Shown here piece after piece: positions 1 through 10,846 of a stretch of 64,000 nucleotides of DNA. Origin of the DNA: Podaxis mareebaensis (Eukaryota > Basidiomycota > Agaricomycetes > Agaricales > Agaricaceae); the NCBI GenBank assembly GCA_018524725.1, contig JAEUWP010000459.1, forward strand, positions 1 through 64,000, in the 5' to 3' direction. Position numbers and translations under genes: made by a program. Below the pieces are notes generated by a model. It was not told the DNA's origin. It worked only from the letters and a program-made list of their open reading frames with translations, and did not search any database. Each line of letters begins with the position of its first letter. Position 1 is the stretch's first letter.

Positions 1-117
1 AACAAGAGCTGCTTTGATGATAAAGAAGAAAACAAGAGCTGCTTTGATGATAAAGAAGAAAACAAGAGCTGCTTTGATGATAAAGAAGAAAACAAGAGCT
101 GCTTTGACGATGAAGAA
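1..117 (+). repeat. 30-bp tandem repeat coding for a 10-residue acidic repeat
   Basis: Three perfect 30-bp copies occupy 1-30, 31-60 and 61-90. A fourth, diverged copy starts at 91, and a fifth trace begins near 119 (NKDHFDY). The unit is in frame with the BTB gene and encodes N-K-S-C-F-D-D-K-E-E. The array touches base 1, so more copies may lie to the left. It occupies the acidic linker that in the paralogues is the single-copy YDSDSDLES segment. Confidence 0.9.
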
Positions 118-1111
118 AACAAGGACCATTTTGACTATGTGGGTGAAGAGGTCAACATGGAGCGGCCGCAATCCGTTGCTGCGAGTTGGGCAGGGAGTCC
201 GGGGCCTGATATATCCTCAGATGGGTAGGGGCCAATGCCATTGAAGCCGAACCTCTCTTGACAGATGTCTTCAGCCCAACACCAAATACGCAAGACGTCC
301 AGATAGGTAGCTCAGGTCAGCCTGGGCAATTTGGACACTGTCGTGTCCATGCATACACAATCAATGGATTCGCTTATCGAACGTGAGGCATACCTCATCC
401 TGCATGTTGGATCTTAATCGCTCATCACTGACTCCCGTCATTTCAGATGGAAAGCGTTCATATTCTATGCGTATACCAATGAAATCAGCTTCAGAAGGTT
501 GAAGTCTCACAGACCGTCTGACCAAACCGAGAGTGAATTAACGTGTTCCCCAAAGTCTATGTATTGCCTCGCCGACTGTGTAAACCCGTTGCTTGCTTCC
601 CAGATCGGCTTTCCGACATGTTCTAAATAAATTTTAGATCGATCTTCCCCCCCTCAAGAACCTCGCCAAGGAAGGGATAAAGAAGAGTCTGTCAGAGGAA
701 AACGTGGTAGAGGAACTATTCTCACGTTTCACATCAAAGTGCGTCAATATCGATAACCTCTTTCAGCTGTAAAATCTCATGCGAGCGTTAGATATGACGA
801 AATCATAGAGATTGAAGCTGACTTCCTTGTTCAGCACTTTACAGCAGGAGTTTCGGCGAGGTTTGACGAAACCCTCGAGTTAATTGTTGGCGGTTTGAAG
901 CCATATTGCTTTCGCACCCTCGCATTCACCATCAAAAGGTTGCACAACGAGAGTGCAGTCTCTGCATGGAACACTTTGCGGCGGGCTCCCAAAATAGGTG
1001 CGCGTCTGGACAAGAGGGTAATGAGTTGCTTCTAACCTTGCACCTCCAGTTAAACCTTGGCTGCACCCGCGAGTGTCCAAGCCTGCTAAGGCAGCCCCAC
1101 CAGAGCCGTAA
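1..1111 (+). CDS. BTB/POZ domain protein, 3' part (partial at left window edge)
   Basis: The start lies upstream of the window. Frame 1 from base 1 reads an acidic stretch made of 10-residue repeats (NKSCFDDKEE), then SPGPDISSD before a probable intron near 225-285. The next exon carries INGFAYRT. After an intron ending near 446 the frame gives WKAFIFYAYTNEI and CSPKSMYCLAD, then SEENVVEELFSRFTSK and EADFLVQHFTAGVSARFDE. All these blocks align by eye with the two complete paralogues at 3697-5594 and 6207-7841, so this is the C-terminal half of the same family. The last intron is best placed at 998-1049, giving the tail PAKAAPPEP and stop TAA at 1109-1111; reading through instead would stop at 1036. 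BTB domains mediate dimerisation and often serve as adaptors for cullin-3 ligases; nothing here fixes the partner. The linker intron positions are estimates. Confidence 0.6.
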
Positions 1112-2423
1112 GTATGTTCTCACATGTGGCGCCATGACCTCGTAGGATTCACGATCTATCAGAGTGGACATCGCCGTGGAAAGTATGTTCGAGTAGGTGT
1201 TTTCCACGAGCGTACCAGGACGAAGATGAAGGGGTGATGTTCCATGTCAGTATCATGGTTTTTCAACCGGTGCAGTCAGTGTCATTTCTCGAACCATACT
1301 TAGATCTTCTATACATGTTCTTCATGGAGAGAATCTGTGTTCTGTAATTTGTTGAATGCCCATGTTCTGGTTTCTTCCATAATGCGTGACAAGATCGTAT
1401 AAAAGGCCATGCCCACGATTGGACCGATTAATCAATGTCTTTACCGAAGCTTGCCTATCAAGCTATCTTTCCCATCGTCTCAACGAGGCCGCCATGTAGA
1501 AATTCGGATGGTTGGGTTGCTGGAATCAATGGTTTCAAACGATGAGGGGACTTCGCTTGTGTGCGACCCTGGATGATGGTTCCGATACACCGTGATCGTA
1601 AACGTAGGTGGCCCTATTTCCGCGACTCAACGTTCAATATTCAAAAATTCAATCGTCATCTATGTGGTGGTTGAATGTCGCACTAGAACTTTCCAAGATT
1701 GTCACAACGAAATAGATGGACTCTCATCCACCAGTGTAGTGGGTTATCTTACCACGCACAACGAAATAATTTCAGGGCCAGCGGTCCATAATGTTTGTTT
1801 CCTTGCCCGCCGGGGTATGGGCCTCGTTCGATGACAGAGCGTGTAGTGATACCAGAGTACCTCTGGCACGGCTTGACTGACCTTCATCCGTAGGTGTAAG
1901 ACTCTTTCACATCTCACCTGCAGTTGCTAAGGCTGCTGTGATGGTGATCCACCAAGACGCCCTGTCCATCTGATTTTGAGCAATTTGCAGAACATACATT
2001 CTGACAAGCGCCTGATTCACTGCTACTCGCACACAACCTAACGGTTATCTACGTAATTCGAGACACAATGAACGTTCGGGCATCACCATCGGGGCGCCAC
2101 TTACTATCGTTGCCTCTGGAGGCGTATTCGCAGACCGTTTTCAGCGACAGGTCTGGGTGTGGAACATTTCAGTTTTCGTTGAAAACTCACGGAGAGTGGA
2201 GTCGCTATACGCTCTAGTGCGATGACATGGATCTAAACATGAAGGAAACTAACTGTTGTGTTCTCCTACGCGACGAGCTCCTAAAGAGCAATGTTGGTTT
2301 ACTCCCAGGACTGTCACTTGTGCACTACACAATCAGCGCTCGGCGCCGGCGTATGCCATAAAACCTAACAGGTCTATTCGCTCGCGAGCGCTGCTTGCGA
2401 CAACCGCAACGTCACTGGAGACC
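1112..2423. other. Intergenic, no supported gene
   Basis: This 1.3 kb lies between the partial BTB gene and the membrane-protein gene at 2424. It holds only short ORFs lacking family features. A good TATA-like box sits at 1398-1405, but the only ORF after it (1409-1576, 55 codons) starts too close to it and resembles nothing I know. Confidence 0.5.
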
Positions 2424-3376
2424 ATGAGTCTGTTATCGCGATCCGCTTTCATCCACTCTGCCGCGCTTCGCCGACCCAAGCCAGGAGTTGGACGACAAGG
2501 ATTTTTCACGAATGCTTTCGGCAGTCCTTCCATCATTGGGAAACCAAGGCGATTCATGATAGTCCTCATTCTTTCAGGATTTGCTGGAGGGGCAACGGCG
2601 GTGGTTGTCGGCGGTATGTGCATAGGATTTGAGTAGATACATTCCAACACGGGTGTCCCCTTCTCCTGCAGGGTACGCGTTTTACCACTGGTCGGGCATC
2701 AAGACCGCTGTCGACGGTATTCGGCGCTCAGTCGAGGGTTCAAGCAAAATACCCAGCCCAAGGGTAGTGCTGATCCTCCGGCTGGTCCCATACCCGTACT
2801 TGCAGCCCTCCGCCAAGTAGCGAAGGATTCTGTTGCCGCCATTCCTGGCGCAAGTTTTCTCGTTGACTTGGCGTTCGATGAGATTGAAAAGGTGGTCGAG
2901 GCTCACAAAGCCAAGGCCGGCGCTATTTTGAATGACGCGCTCAGGCAGGTACAAGAAGTTGTGAGGGCGCGAGGAGCAGACCTTGATGGGGCAGGGCGGG
3001 ATGTTTTGGATGTCCTGCGTGTTAAACTAGGCGAAATCCAGGCCCTTGCAGGCCAAGACACGATCGGGCCTATTTTCAACCATCTTCTCCGACACGTGTC
3101 CGATCATGTCCTGCCTGTCTTACAGAAGGGGCTGGAAATGGTAACGTCTTCTTGTCCGTTGCCTCGTTGAACTGCTCTGTTCATGAACATATTTTATATG
3201 CACAGGCCAATAATGCCATATCGGACGTGTCTAAATTGCTGCATCCGGCTCCACCAGAAGCAGCATCTACCCCGTCCACGGCAGAAGCCACTTCTGACGC
3301 AGATGCGCAAACAGAGGAACCTGAGGAACCTGCTGAAGACGTTCCCAGTAGTCAAAGCCCTGGAAAGGCTCTATGA
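2424..3376 (+). CDS. Mitochondrial-type single-pass membrane protein, unknown function
   Basis: ATG at 2424 opens MSLLSRSAFIHSAALRRPK, a basic amphipathic leader typical of mitochondrial import. A membrane segment follows (FMIVLILSGFAGGATAVVVG) and then YAFYHWSGIKTAVDGIRRS. I place introns at 2614-2671 (phase 1), 2738-2805 (phase 1, joining RRSVE to ALRQVAKDS) and 3141-3205 (phase 0). The middle intron is inferred because the frame changes between two clearly coding blocks; its GTTCAA donor is only fair. The remainder is helical (FDEIEKVVEAHKAKAGAIL, then VLRVKLGEIQALAGQ) and ends in an acidic, proline-rich tail. Leader plus one membrane helix plus amphipathic helices recalls a family I have seen in basidiomycete genomes without a known role. 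An inner-membrane location is inferred. Confidence 0.7.
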
Positions 3377-3696
3377 CGTCCCCACTCTCGTATCTTTTGT
3401 ATCACTTGGTCGAGTGACAGCTAGCTGTAAATCACTGTTCTTTCCTTTTATATACCCAAATGTTATAGTCCTCAGTCTCGTATCCCGATTCCCTTCTTGA
3501 TGGGCAGTAGAGAATGACCGGCGTGACGGGTTTGTTCCAGAACCTCGGCCAAGCTGCTTCGATATGCCAAACCGCCAACTCGGCGACTTCTCGCTATCCA
3601 ATATCCGCTGATATGAAGAATTCACGCTTATAAAGATACACTTGCTGCGACTCTCAGATCCACTATCCAAAGCATCCGTCGCGCGGGCCCACTACT
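3377..3696. other. Intergenic with BTB promoter
   Basis: Apart from a TATA-like box at 3628-3635 I see nothing here. It must hold both the 3' UTR of the upstream membrane-protein gene and the promoter of the BTB gene. Confidence 0.5.
3628..3635 (+). promoter_or_regulatory. TATA-like box of BTB gene at 3697
   Basis: TTATAAAG lies about 62-69 bp upstream of the BTB start codon. The position suits a core promoter with a short leader; assignment is by sequence only. Confidence 0.4.
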
Positions 3697-5594
3697 ATGC
3701 AGAAATTCCAGGACGATCGCTGGAACACCAGTCCGCCCAGCGTCACAAGTTACCTTTCGTACCCGAATACTCCGCGGAGTGACGCCACTTCAAATCCTCC
3801 CTATCTCTCGCCTGTCTGCGGCTTCGGGTGGGGCTTTCAGTTCTCGAGACGACATAAGTACCAGGTCTCGCCGAGGAATCCCCATGTTCAGGAACTCACG
3901 GGGCGGGTTGACATTCTGTTTCAACCTCGATCTTGCTCTGGCATTCAATTGAAGGATGTCTCGATTCACGTCAAAGCCAATTTTCCTCTCAAAGGAGAGG
4001 GAAGCGGCTGTGAAACACTCGAGAATCATTACGCTGCAGTGCCTCTGGATGCCGACCATTCCATTGGATCATACTCTGAGCCCTTTCGGTTGGCAGAGCA
4101 AGCATTATTTGAGATCACTCTAACATTCCACTGGGATGACCACCTGGCCTTTCCTACCACCCCTTCCATAAACACCAGCATGTCTTTGATATCGTCACTC
4201 GATGGATTTTCCGCAGTTGACACAAAGTTCTATCTTTACTCGGCCAAAATCCAAGGACGACCGGGAAGACCCCGTGCTGTATTCGCTAACGCCGCCTCGG
4301 TAGGCCATGCTAGCAGCTACCTTCACGATCGTGAGTATCATTTTTGTGTTGTCTGTCGCTGATTCGATCCTCGAGATATCCAGTCGTTTCACAAGCAAAT
4401 TTTGAAGGCGGAATTGCCTGCGACCTTGAGAGAGATACACCTGAAGCCATGCTCAAGCTTGATGGTAAACTCTACGATTACGACTCGGACAGTGACCTTG
4501 AATCACTGTTCGATGAGGAATCCGAGCCAAAGACCTCGCTTATCACCCGCAAAGAAGACCGAGAGGAAAGCCCGGAAGGTCAGACTTCGACCGTTAATGA
4601 ATCGGTGTCTGTGGGGAAGATGCCTGAATCTAGCTTGCAGTGGGTATCGTTGAGACTTGTTTAGTCCTATACGGCTGATCCACAGGCAGGACGGGTTGCG
4701 GTGATGATTTTGTGAAGCACGCTCGTGTCCAAGGGCGCGCGGGAGAGCATTCGCTATCAATGGGACAGCCCACCAAACGTGAGTACTTGGGGTTCGACTC
4801 AACGTAATCTGTTATTTTCATTGGTTGACGCACGATGCGTTTATTGAGGTGGAAAGCGTTGATATTCTATGCATATACCAACGAAATTCGTTTCAATCCC
4901 TTGAAGTCTCAAGGACATCAAGCTCCTCAAGCAGGTTTCCAAGGCGTTGGCTGTTCACCCAAGTCGATGTATCGTCTTGCTGACTATGTATGCATTTGAT
5001 TGGTTGGCCTTCATATCTGAGTAACTCATGGTCCCGCGAATTTCGTGATGCAGACTGGCATGCAGACACTGAAGGAGATATCCAGAGAAGCAATACGAGG
5101 CCGGCTCTCGGATGGCAACATTATCCAAGAACTATTTTCCTCGTTGACGGCCAAGTAAGTCCAATGTTCTCACATTCGAATTCGTGGTTAATGCGCTGTA
5201 TAGACACCAAGAGTTAATTGAGATGGAGGTTGAATTCCTGGTTGACAATATGTCTCCAAAACTCGCCCGGGAATTTGACGAAATTCTTCAGCTCATTATT
5301 CTCGGGGCAAAACCGCACTGCTATCGTGTACTTGCTTTCGCGATAAGAAGAATGCGCGGGGAACGGCCGAAGGCTGCATGGGCCGCCTTGGACGGACTGG
5401 ATATTTGCGAAGAGGTCGAAGATAGCCCAAAAGCTGCACCCGATTCCCCAGCAATACCCGTTACCCTACCACCAGCACCCGATTCCCCAGCAATACCCGT
5501 TACCCCATCACCAGCACCCGTTTCCCTACCAGCGCCGGCGCCAGAAAGACCTGTGGCTAAACCCTTGAGAAAGAAGAGGCTGGGTATGTATTAG
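3697..5594 (+). CDS. BTB/POZ domain protein (middle paralogue)
   Basis: ATG at 3697 opens MQKFQDDRWN, closely matching the start of the downstream paralogue (MQKTREDQWD). The N-terminal 180 residues include VCGFGWGFQF and may be a MATH-like fold. The BTB signature follows: VDTKFYLYSAK, GRPRAVFANA, then an acidic YDSDSDLESLFDEES linker, AFAINGTA, WKALIFYAYTNEI, CSPKSMYRLADY, LFSSLTAK and EMEVEFLVDNM. Exons I can place are 3697-4330, 4384 to about 4640, about 4718-4778, 4849-4987, 5054-5156 and 5204-5594. The intron around 4640-4717 is uncertain because no canonical donor gives the needed phase. The C-terminus is proline-rich with a 39-bp duplication, then basic (KPLRKKRLGMY). Such proteins usually dimerise and recruit partners such as cullin-3 E3 ligases; the target is unknown. 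Confidence 0.75.
5436..5530 (+). repeat. 39-bp in-frame duplication in BTB proline-rich tail
   Basis: Copies at 5436-5474 and 5475-5513 differ at very few bases and encode APDSPAIPVT plus a short P-rich spacer. A partial third copy begins at 5514 (APVSLPAP). The repeat preserves frame and lies in a tail the neighbouring paralogue lacks. Confidence 0.85.
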
Positions 5595-6206
5595 CCTTTT
5601 ACAATGATGGCGCGGCAGCAAGTGAAATCAGTTGGACAATGCGATTTCATAGATTGGATCGATACTTCATGAGTTGAATCATTTCCTTAAAGACGTGGTG
5701 GGATGATAGCAGCTTCTGGCGGTTCTCTCATATAAAGAGGTTCATGTACTGCATCGATACTCGCCGGCGCGATCTCTTATCTCGCGCCAATGAGGAGAGA
5801 ACGGATGTGTGACGAATGATTCGCTTGCGTTCCCCTCCTTCTCCTCACAACCCTGATTTTTGGCCGTTCTCTGGCCTCCAGTCTACTATCACCGGGTCGT
5901 GAACATGGAATTAGGACCCGTTTCCGGAAGTAGGCTGGATCATCCCGACGTGTGTATTCCATGCCTTGCATTATCGAATTGTCCTTAATAACCTCAGAAC
6001 CACTCGGCTTTCAGTAACAAAAAGCCAAACTCGAAGACCCATGACCCAGTCTTAGTTGACCCCTGCAACGTGTTCGCCTCGTGAAGGCTGCCCAGGTCTG
6101 ATGGCAGTGAAGAGTATCAATTCCGCAGCTACACTTCTCTAGAGAGTAGGAGGTCTATATATTGAGGCTCGAGCCACAAGATGACGACCTCCCAAGAAAG
6201 TACACC
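5595..6206. other. Intergenic between BTB paralogues
   Basis: No gene seen in 612 bp. It contains a TATATATT element near 6156 next to the downstream start and an ATATAAAG motif near 5731 that serves no visible gene. Confidence 0.5.
6156..6163 (+). promoter_or_regulatory. TATA-like box of BTB gene at 6207
   Basis: TATATATT lies about 44-51 bp upstream of the start codon, comparable in placement to the element before the 3697 paralogue. Confidence 0.35.
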
Positions 6207-7841
6207 ATGCAGAAAACTCGCGAAGACCAATGGGATGGGAATCCACCTCAAGTTACCAGCTTCCTGGAGCTCGGGATCCCCGACTCTTCGGCCGATTCCC
6301 CTGTATGTGGGTTCGGTTGGCGGTTCCGATACGAGGCGACCTGGACCCAGCTTAGAGGGTTCTCCTTGTCCCTGTGGTTTGACCCTCACCTGTGCTGTGG
6401 GATGCGACTTCAGGAGTTTTCGATTGAACTGACAATCGTAACATCCCGGCAGGTTATCCCATTAATACCTGGAGTTGCGATGAGAAAAAAAAGGATCTTG
6501 ATTCACAATCATCCGCTCCAGCCTGTTGAGGGGTCTCTCGTCCAGCTCAAAATAAAGGTTACTTTCAATGCCAACGATGGTCTTTGTTTCCCCACTTTTG
6601 ACCCACCACCCGTGCAGCTGCAGAGTGTGTTCGGTGGTGGTATGGAAACTGCTGTTAGAGCGCTGCGGACATCGCTTGTTCAGCCTTCGTTTGCGGATAC
6701 CAAAATCTATCTCTATTCTGCTAAGTCTGGTGGTCGGGCTAGACGTCCCAGGCCGCTCTTTGGGAACTCCGACCTTCTCGCTTCCTCGTGTTCCTACTTT
6801 AAAGACTGTAAGTATCGGTTTCCACACAAGTTTACACCTTTCATCGACCATATAGTCCCAGTGCTCTTGGAGAATGATTTTAAGGGCGGAGTCCCTTGCG
6901 ACCTTTATAGCGAAGATGTCGAAGTCATACAAACGCTATCAAGTAGTGGGTATGGCTACGACTCTGATAGCGACTTGGAGTCCGTATCCGATGGAGAGGA
7001 AAATGAGGACGGAAAAGCCGCAACCCGGCCAAAGAGACCGTCTCCATCTTCTGACGACAATACAGAAGGGTGGGCATATTTTCCTTCTAATCCTTACCTG
7101 ATCACTCTAACTGTCCCCTGTTAGAGACAATGCACTTGCTTCTTTGACCCAAAGTTCAACGACTCCTCACGCCGCCAGAATAAACGGCCGGGCATTTGCG
7201 ATCAATGGCACTGCCTACAAGACGTGAGTAGACTTTCGAAGCCATCCTTGACGGCATCCTAAATCCGTACACTAGCTTGCAGGCATATATCATGTATACC
7301 TACACCAATGACATCGAGTTTAGTCCCTTGAAGTCGGCTAGGGATGCAAAGGAACCAAATAGTTCTCAGGAGGATCTAGGTCCTATTCGGTGTTCGCCCA
7401 AATCCATGTACCGGTTTGCAGATTTTGTGAGTGCGATAAAGATAACTGATCTCTTCGATACTTGACGTTTGGAGTCGCACAGGCGAATATACCAGTGCTT
7501 CGGGGACGGGCGAAAGAAGGGATCAAGCAAAGTCTCACGAAAGAGAACATTGTCACGGAGTTATTCTGCCCCTTCACATCTAAGTACGTATTAAACCATT
7601 TCCAATCTTTCTGTGCCTTCTAACTTCTTCGCGTAGATATCCCGAACTCATCAAGATGGAAACTGAATTCTTAGTGCGGAATTTCACCGCTGAAGTTGAA
7701 CATGCTTTCGACGAGGTTCTGCAGACGGTTGTGGTGGGAGTCAAGCCGTATTGCTATCAAGTCTTGGGGTTTGCAATGAAGAGGCTGCGTGGCACAGATG
7801 CGGAAACGGCATGGGCAATGGTCAACACTAGTGCGGCATGA
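6207..7841 (+). CDS. BTB/POZ domain protein (third paralogue)
   Basis: I chose ATG 6207 (MQKTREDQWDGNPP) because it matches the start of the 3697 paralogue; upstream in-frame codons include no conserved sequence. Exons: 6207-6807, 6856-7069, 7125-7223, 7276 to about 7426, about 7483-7582, and a final exon to the TGA at 7841. The BTB core is ADTKIYLYSAK, RRPRPLFGNS, an acidic YDSDSDLESVSD linker, RAFAINGTAYKT, AYIMYTYTNDIEF, CSPKSMYRFADF, ENIVTELFCPFTSK and METEFLVRNFTAEVEHAFDE. It ends shortly after the BTB-associated helices (AWAMVNTSAA), so unlike the middle paralogue it has no proline-rich tail. Same family role: dimerising adaptor, substrate unknown. The order of motifs and intron phases matches the neighbour, supporting tandem duplication. 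Confidence 0.8.
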
Positions 7842-8261
7842 GTACTATTAGGGCTATTGGAACGACGGGGTCACACAGAATTCACTGGAGAGATACTGAT
7901 ATATCGATGTAACAGTAGCCATAATCTTGGTGTGTGCGCATATTTTGTGAGAGTAACCACCAGCGGATCCAAGAGACCTAGGGGAACAGCCAAATACGCT
8001 CGGGAAATACTCCGTTTCAATCCTTCCGCAGTCGATCTTTATGCCCACGAGCGTACCATGTTTTTTGAAGGCTCTGTCGTTCTTGTAGTAGCCACGGCCG
8101 GTTTACTTGCAAGCCCGCACAGCCGATTACGGTCCATGAACTTATGTAGGAGTGGCCATCTCATAATTTCAACGATACTACAACAACCGTTGAGCCTCTT
8201 ACGTCTAATACGTTGCGAGATGTTCAGTGCGAGTCAAGTAACAGGACATATTGGGGCGATT
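7842..8261. other. Intergenic between convergent BTB and MED1 genes
   Basis: 420 bp between convergent stop codons. No ORF or repeat of note; presumably the two 3' UTRs. Confidence 0.5.
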
Positions 8262-10644
8262 TTACAGTGAATGTCCTTGGGAATTTGCCCAAATTCTACC
8301 CGGAAGCCCAAATGTACCCCCTCTACGACAGATCTCCTCAAGTACATCTATGCTCATGTCTAATCCCATTGCCCCCTGCACTTCAACCGCAACACCTCTT
8401 GGTCGGGTTTCATCAAGTGACACGGAAATCTCGACAAGGCCAGTTATCGGAGGTCTCTCAGGAGATCTCATCACTATCTTTGGTCGTCGTGGTGTTGTGT
8501 CAAGATTGGACGGGCCAAAGAGATTATCTGTCTCATTCGAAGGGTTGAGTGAGACATTGACGGGGATCTTCTGAGGGACGTTCGTGCCTAAGTGAGAAGG
8601 GTTCAGGGAAAGTGCAACCGGGGAGTTGGGACCTGTAGTCACCTGCAAGCACGGCTTGTAACTCGTCGTCTGTCACTTCCAAATCCTCCATGCCCAAGGT
8701 TTCATCATGTTTCATTCCTTCTGGCACCCACTGACACGCGAGAAGCGTTTCATTCAACCAACTCTGTTCGCGCACGATCTGTCATTCCAAAGCAAGAATC
8801 AGGTTACTGAAGAGTCTTTGTGGTTTGGTCGATCCATCACTGACCTCTAGAATGCCCCAAACTTCTTGAATATTGCGCACCGGAACTCTTTCGAGAATGA
8901 AACCGGGCTCGTCAGGTGGCGTTAAACGAAGTTGGAGGGGAGGATGGAGACCGCCTGGAGAAGTCTGTTTGCTCATTAGCTCAAGATCCATTATTGAAAG
9001 TTTAGAGACTCACGTATAGTGTCGTATAGCGCTCATGTCTGACAGATGTTCCTGGGTTCAGCTATCAAGGTATCAAATTCCAGTCAGACGGACGATGTGA
9101 AGGCTCTCACCAATAAATCAACCCAGCTGTTCGCATTGAACGATATAATGTTGACATCGTCCAAGTCCGTATGCAGTCCCCCCAACGGAGTGATTAGCAG
9201 CTCGATATCTCTCATTTGACTCTGGCTCATAACGACTCCCGGACGTTTTCCACCGTTAGTGAAGTCCAACGTCCAAACATGATATGTGTTATCGAGGCTG
9301 ACTTCCATGGAGGACCCATTGCGAGGAAATACATGGTTGATGTCAGCTCCTTGAGGACAAAATGAAAACGTGGGACGGCTGGCAATGCCAGGCAGGAGTT
9401 CTGCGGAGGTGAAAAGTGGTGGGGAGGTAAGGGACGTGACAGACAGCGTGGCAGTGGTTACACCCTTTGAGATCTCAGGAAGCCGGGAACGAAGATGGTT
9501 CAAGGGGATGTCGATATAGGGCAGATTTGGTAACCTGTTCAGCGGTTCTGTGATGTTGTGAAGGCAGGATAAGTAGGCAAGAGGCGAGGTGTAGACAAGG
9601 AATGTGATACTGGGCGAAGAGAGGTAAGGGAGAGGGAGCGCATGTGAACGCAGGAGGAATATATCCAAAGGGGCAGCAGCCACTGACAATGCCCTATAGC
9701 TAAATGAGAAAATATAGTTAGAGTAATGGAGAATAACTCACGACGCGACCACCTCTGCCTCCAATTTAGCGAATGCCTCAACTTTAGGGCACAGCTCATC
9801 AGTGTCCACAAACCATGCGATGCGGGCACCGTCCTTCTTCTCGGCCAACCTGTCCAACATCACAAGATACCGCAGCTGTTGTAGGACGTTTAAAGCAAGT
9901 TTCGCTGCTCGTACAGCATCGCGTTCGTGCTCTAGTTTCTGGACTTCATCGCAGTAATTCTGTATACTCTCCGCCAGAAAAGTATCGAGCGAGATCGAGC
10001 CTTTGGTATTCGATGAAGTCCCGGATACATCGTCTGAAGCCGCATAGGATGTCTTGACGCTTGCGACACGCGCGCGAGGTCTTGCCGGATTCTCCCTGCT
10101 AATCGAGAAGTCCACGTCCACCACGAGAACCTTTCCGCCCAGCATAACAGTGACATTGCCTCCCCGACCATCGTCCTTAAATGATTCCATACCGGCTTTA
10201 ACACCCCATGCTTCCAGTCTTGATATGCAAAAGTTGGCTACAGCTGTCGGTTCTAGTGGAATATCTTCGCTATAAATGGTCCCAGCACGGTCTTGCAGCG
10301 CGTCAAGAAATTCTTTGGTCCTTTTTTCTGACTACAAGGCAATAAGTGAGCGAGCAAGAATGAGACTGACGAAGGAGAAGCCTAACAGCTCGGATAGTAC
10401 TCGTCAAACTGGATTGCTGACGCAGAAGAGAAATCAACTTGGGTTGAGCCCATGGAAGTGAGAGATATGTCTCCAGTGAATTTGAAACCTGGTCGGCAGC
10501 TTGCGCGATTTGTTGAAGATAGACATAGGAATCTTCGCTCTCTGAAGCAAATGGATGGTTCTTGTGGGCTGGGATGCCATTGTGAGCCTGGATGTCCTCG
10601 AGAGCAGAGGAGAGTGTCTTTCGGGTTGGAGTTGTTTGTTGCAT
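8262..10644 (-). CDS. MED1: Mediator complex subunit 1 (MED1)
   Basis: Mediator subunit of the middle module, bridging activators and RNA polymerase II in the nucleus. ATG at 10644 gives MQQTTPTRKTLSSALEDIQA; an upstream in-frame TTG was ignored. Family-like blocks in order: LDALQDRAGTIYSEDIPLEP, ISRLEAWGVKAGMESF, LGGKVLVVDVDFS with RVASVKTSYA (activator-binding type beta region), LRYLVMLDRLAEKKDGARIAW, a large domain with VWTLDFTNGGKRPGVVMS, then RRPKIVMRSPERPP, GVAVEVQGAMGLDMSIDVLE and RRGGTFGLPGRIW near the C-terminus. At least six introns are needed; 8588-8642 (phase 1) joins ELQAVLAG to TNVPQKIPVNV. The assignment rests on these conserved blocks from memory of fungal MED1; the sequence is divergent, as fungal MED1 usually is. 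Confidence 0.75.
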
Positions 10645-10846
10645 GCCAGTCAATCAGTTCAGGCACACGCATACAGGGTGATATCATCAGCGTGGCGTCT
10701 GTTTTGTTTCGACCGCATTTTGCCATGATACATTGGGAGTAACAGCTAAGGTCCACGTAAAAAAAGGATGATGATATGTAGCAAAAGTCTAATTCTACAA
10801 ATAAAAAAACTAGTAGCATATCAACTAGATAGGTCATCATTAGTGC

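Noticed and set aside
1398..1576. TATA box followed by a 55-codon ORF (MPTIGPINQCLYRSL)
   Set aside because: The ATG lies only a few bases after the TATA element, too close for a normal transcription start, and the protein has no recognisable features.
2333..2650. Minus-strand ORF of 105 codons
   Set aside because: It is the antisense shadow of exon 1 of the plus-strand membrane-protein gene, which has leader, membrane span and matching splice sites.
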